Shown: in pieces, positions 6,085 to 7,544 of the stretch | Position numbering within the stretch: position 1 is the first letter of the stretch | Layout of the letters: the number at the start of each line of letters is the position of its first letter | Assembly (NCBI GenBank): GCA_002305965.1 | Contig: DBRM01000081.1 | Coordinates: 12,326 to 19,869 of the forward strand | Length of the DNA stretch: 7,544 nt | Direction of reading: 5' to 3' | DNA from: Syntrophomonas sp. UBA1368 | Lineage (GTDB): Bacteria; Bacillota; Syntrophomonadia; Syntrophomonadales; Syntrophomonadaceae | The notes under the pieces: generated by a model | What the model saw: only the letters and a program-made list of their open reading frames with translations | Told to the model about the DNA's origin: nothing | Database searches by the model: none | Made by a program: the position numbers and the translations under genes

Positions 6085-7500
6085 CTACATTATAGCCTGA
6101 ATGGCGAAACCGGCCAGTTCTGACAAAGGACCGGGGTAAACGCCCATAACGATGGTCAGAACAACACAGATCCACAAAGCCACTTTGAGTGCTCCGCCGG
6201 TGGACAGGCCGTCGGCGGTTTCATTTTCCCCGATATACATGGCTTTGGCTACGCCCAAATAGTAGTAAACAGATACCATGCTCATCACCAGACCGATGAT
6301 GGCCAGCCATAAATAGCCGGACTGGATAGCACCGGCAAACAGATAAAACTTTCCGGCAAACCCTGCCATAGGCGGGATCCCGGCCAGTGACAGCATACAT
6401 ATGGTCATGACCGCTGCCAGTAAAGGAGCACGCTTACTGAGGCCGGAGAAAGCTTCGATCCCCGTTTTGCCGGTATCGTTTTCCACCGCAGCGGCTACTG
6501 CAAAAGCACCTACATTGGCAAATACATAAACCATCGAATAAAACAGCACACCTTTTAATCCGTAGGTATTGGCTGCCACCAAACCTACCAGGATGTAACC
6601 GGCCTGAGCGATACTGGAGTAAGCCAGGAGTCGTTTTACATCCTTCTGGGTCAGGGCGATCAGATTCCCCGCCAGGATCGTTATTGCCGCCAGTACAGCC
6701 AGGAGCAGGGTCCAGTCGAAGACCATATCCACAGGATCTACAGCGGTCATAAAAAATCTTGCCAAGGCAGCAAATCCGGCTGCTTTGGAGGCCACTGAAA
6801 GATACGCCGTGATCGGTGTTGGTGCGCCCTGGTAAATATCCGGTGTCCACATATGAAAAGGAACCACAGAGATCTTGAAAGCAAACCCGGCAATGATCAG
6901 AACCAATCCAGCGATCAGGGCCGGCTGGTTTGTTAAAGACGCAGGTAATGATTCAAAAGTAATGGTGCCGCTTAAAGCATAGACGAAGCTGATGCCGAAC
7001 AAAAGGATCGCTGAAGATAAGGAACCCAGGATCAGATATTTCAGTCCGGCTTCTCCTGACAGCTTGTCTGTCAATAAATAGGCCACCAGGATATAGAAGC
7101 TTATTGTCATCAGTTCCAGCCCTACATAAAGAGTGATCAGCTCTCCGGCTGCAGACATGAGCATCATGCCCAGGGTGGCAAAAATGATAAGGGCGTAGAA
7201 TTCGCTCTTTTTATGAAATCTGTTGGAATACTTCCAGGACATCAGCATCACCAGAACGGCTGCTGTTAAAAAGAGCAGTTTAAAGAAGTTACCAAACAGA
7301 TCTACATTGTAAACGCCGTTGAAAATCGCTCCCTGCTGGGAAAAGGAAAATATGCTGTAAAGCAAGATCAAAAGGGTTCCCCAAAAAGCGATACCGCTTG
7401 CGATATAATTATTCCGGGCAGGCAATACAAGGCCTGTAATAAGGACGATCAAGCCCAGGGAGGCAACCAAAATTTCAGTTAAAAGCATTGACAGATCCAT
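6085..7500 (-). CDS. nuoN: NADH-quinone oxidoreductase (complex I) subunit N
   Basis: A 471-residue antiporter-like membrane subunit of complex I, the usual bacterial NuoN length with about 14 membrane helices. It forms one of the three proton-pumping modules in the cytoplasmic membrane. The Proton_antipo_M core is clear from about residue 118 to 405. The charged residues of the proton path are all present: E129 in YVGLEL, K154 in AGLKYLILGS, K209 in AFKISVVPFH, K239 in SVASKAAGFA and K384 in AGFAGKFYLF. The HMWTPDIYQGAPTP motif (216-229) is typical of the family. The start ATG overlaps the upstream stop by 1 nt, and GGGAGGG (7509-7515) lies 8 nt before it. NuoN is normally the last nuo gene, and here it ends the unit: a different, separately promoted gene follows. 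In an anaerobic Clostridium-like host the electron donor may be ferredoxin or F420H2 rather than NADH. This is inference, because the input subunits are not in the window. Confidence 0.96.
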   Translation of the reverse strand: MDLSMLLTEILVASLGLIVLITGLVLPARNNYIASGIAFWGTLLILLYSIFSFSQQGAIFNGVYNVDLFGNFFKLLFLTAAVLVMLMSWKYSNRFHKKSEFYALIIFATLGMMLMSAAGELITLYVGLELMTISFYILVAYLLTDKLSGEAGLKYLILGSLSSAILLFGISFVYALSGTITFESLPASLTNQPALIAGLVLIIAGFAFKISVVPFHMWTPDIYQGAPTPITAYLSVASKAAGFAALARFFMTAVDPVDMVFDWTLLLAVLAAITILAGNLIALTQKDVKRLLAYSSIAQAGYILVGLVAANTYGLKGVLFYSMVYVFANVGAFAVAAAVENDTGKTGIEAFSGLSKRAPLLAAVMTICMLSLAGIPPMAGFAGKFYLFAGAIQSGYLWLAIIGLVMSMVSVYYYLGVAKAMYIGENETADGLSTGGALKVALWICVVLTIVMGVYPGPLSELAGFAIQAIM

Positions 7501-7544
7501 TATAACAGCCCTCCCATTTTAAGAAGTCCGATTTGCTGTGCCAG
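7500..7544 (-). CDS. nuoM: C-terminal end of the upstream nuo gene, probably nuoM (partial)
   Basis: The last 14 codons of a minus-strand reading frame, LAQQIGLLKMGGLL followed by TAA at 7500-7502. Its 5' part lies beyond the window edge. The final A of the stop is the A of the nuoN ATG (TAATG), a classic coupling arrangement, and the nuoN ribosome binding site lies inside this coding end. The residues are too few to identify the protein. The name rests on the near-universal nuoL-nuoM-nuoN gene order. Confidence 0.65.
   Translation of the reverse strand: MAQQIGLLKMGGLL

Noticed and set aside
6434..6850. Minus-strand open frame of 138 codons in another frame of nuoN
   Set aside because: The nuoN frame contains every conserved charged residue of the family; the alternative product is Cys/Gly/Arg-rich and unlike any membrane or soluble family.

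Overview
The window looks like a chromosomal segment of an anaerobic, moderate-GC Bacillota (class Clostridia, in the broad Desulfitobacterium/Peptococcaceae sense). The evidence is a NuoN-type complex I subunit, strong AGGAGG ribosome binding sites, a clostridial-style UPF0182 membrane protein and a DUF523/TudS-like protein. Placement below class is a guess. I see no mobile element, CRISPR array, rRNA or tRNA.

Left part, + strand (1-1452): a tight two-gene unit. A TudS-like DUF523 protein, from a family that includes Fe-S thiouracil desulfidases, is followed 20 nt later by a PP-loop ATPase of the tRNA-thiolation type. The second protein carries a CxxC plus a distal Cys, and its C-terminal domain resembles the NFACT-R RNA-binding domain. 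One gene is expected to remove sulfur from thiolated pyrimidines and the other to install sulfur in tRNA.

Middle, - strand (1442-2910): an MBL-fold metallohydrolase followed 17 nt later by a small SGNH/GDSL hydrolase, probably co-transcribed. The SGNH gene runs tail-to-tail into the thiolase gene with an 11-nt overlap of coding sequence. A terminator-like hairpin lies just 21 nt upstream of the MBL start codon, and a seven-G tract sits where its Shine-Dalgarno sequence should be.

Right part, - strand (3004-7544): the end of a nuo (complex I) operon, with the last 14 codons of a probable nuoM overlapping nuoN by 1 nt. A 336-nt gap follows, then a 914-residue UPF0182 protein with its own extended -10 promoter and perfect ribosome binding site. 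The gap also holds a long imperfect inverted repeat (about 5930-6060) with T7 on its + strand side. It has the shape of a structured RNA or terminator-bearing element and matches no family I recognise.

Most genes here are ordinary. The parts most worth a second look are the sulfur-on/sulfur-off gene pair with its unusual domain fusion, the unexplained structured element at 5930-6067, and the hairpin plus G7 arrangement in front of the MBL gene.
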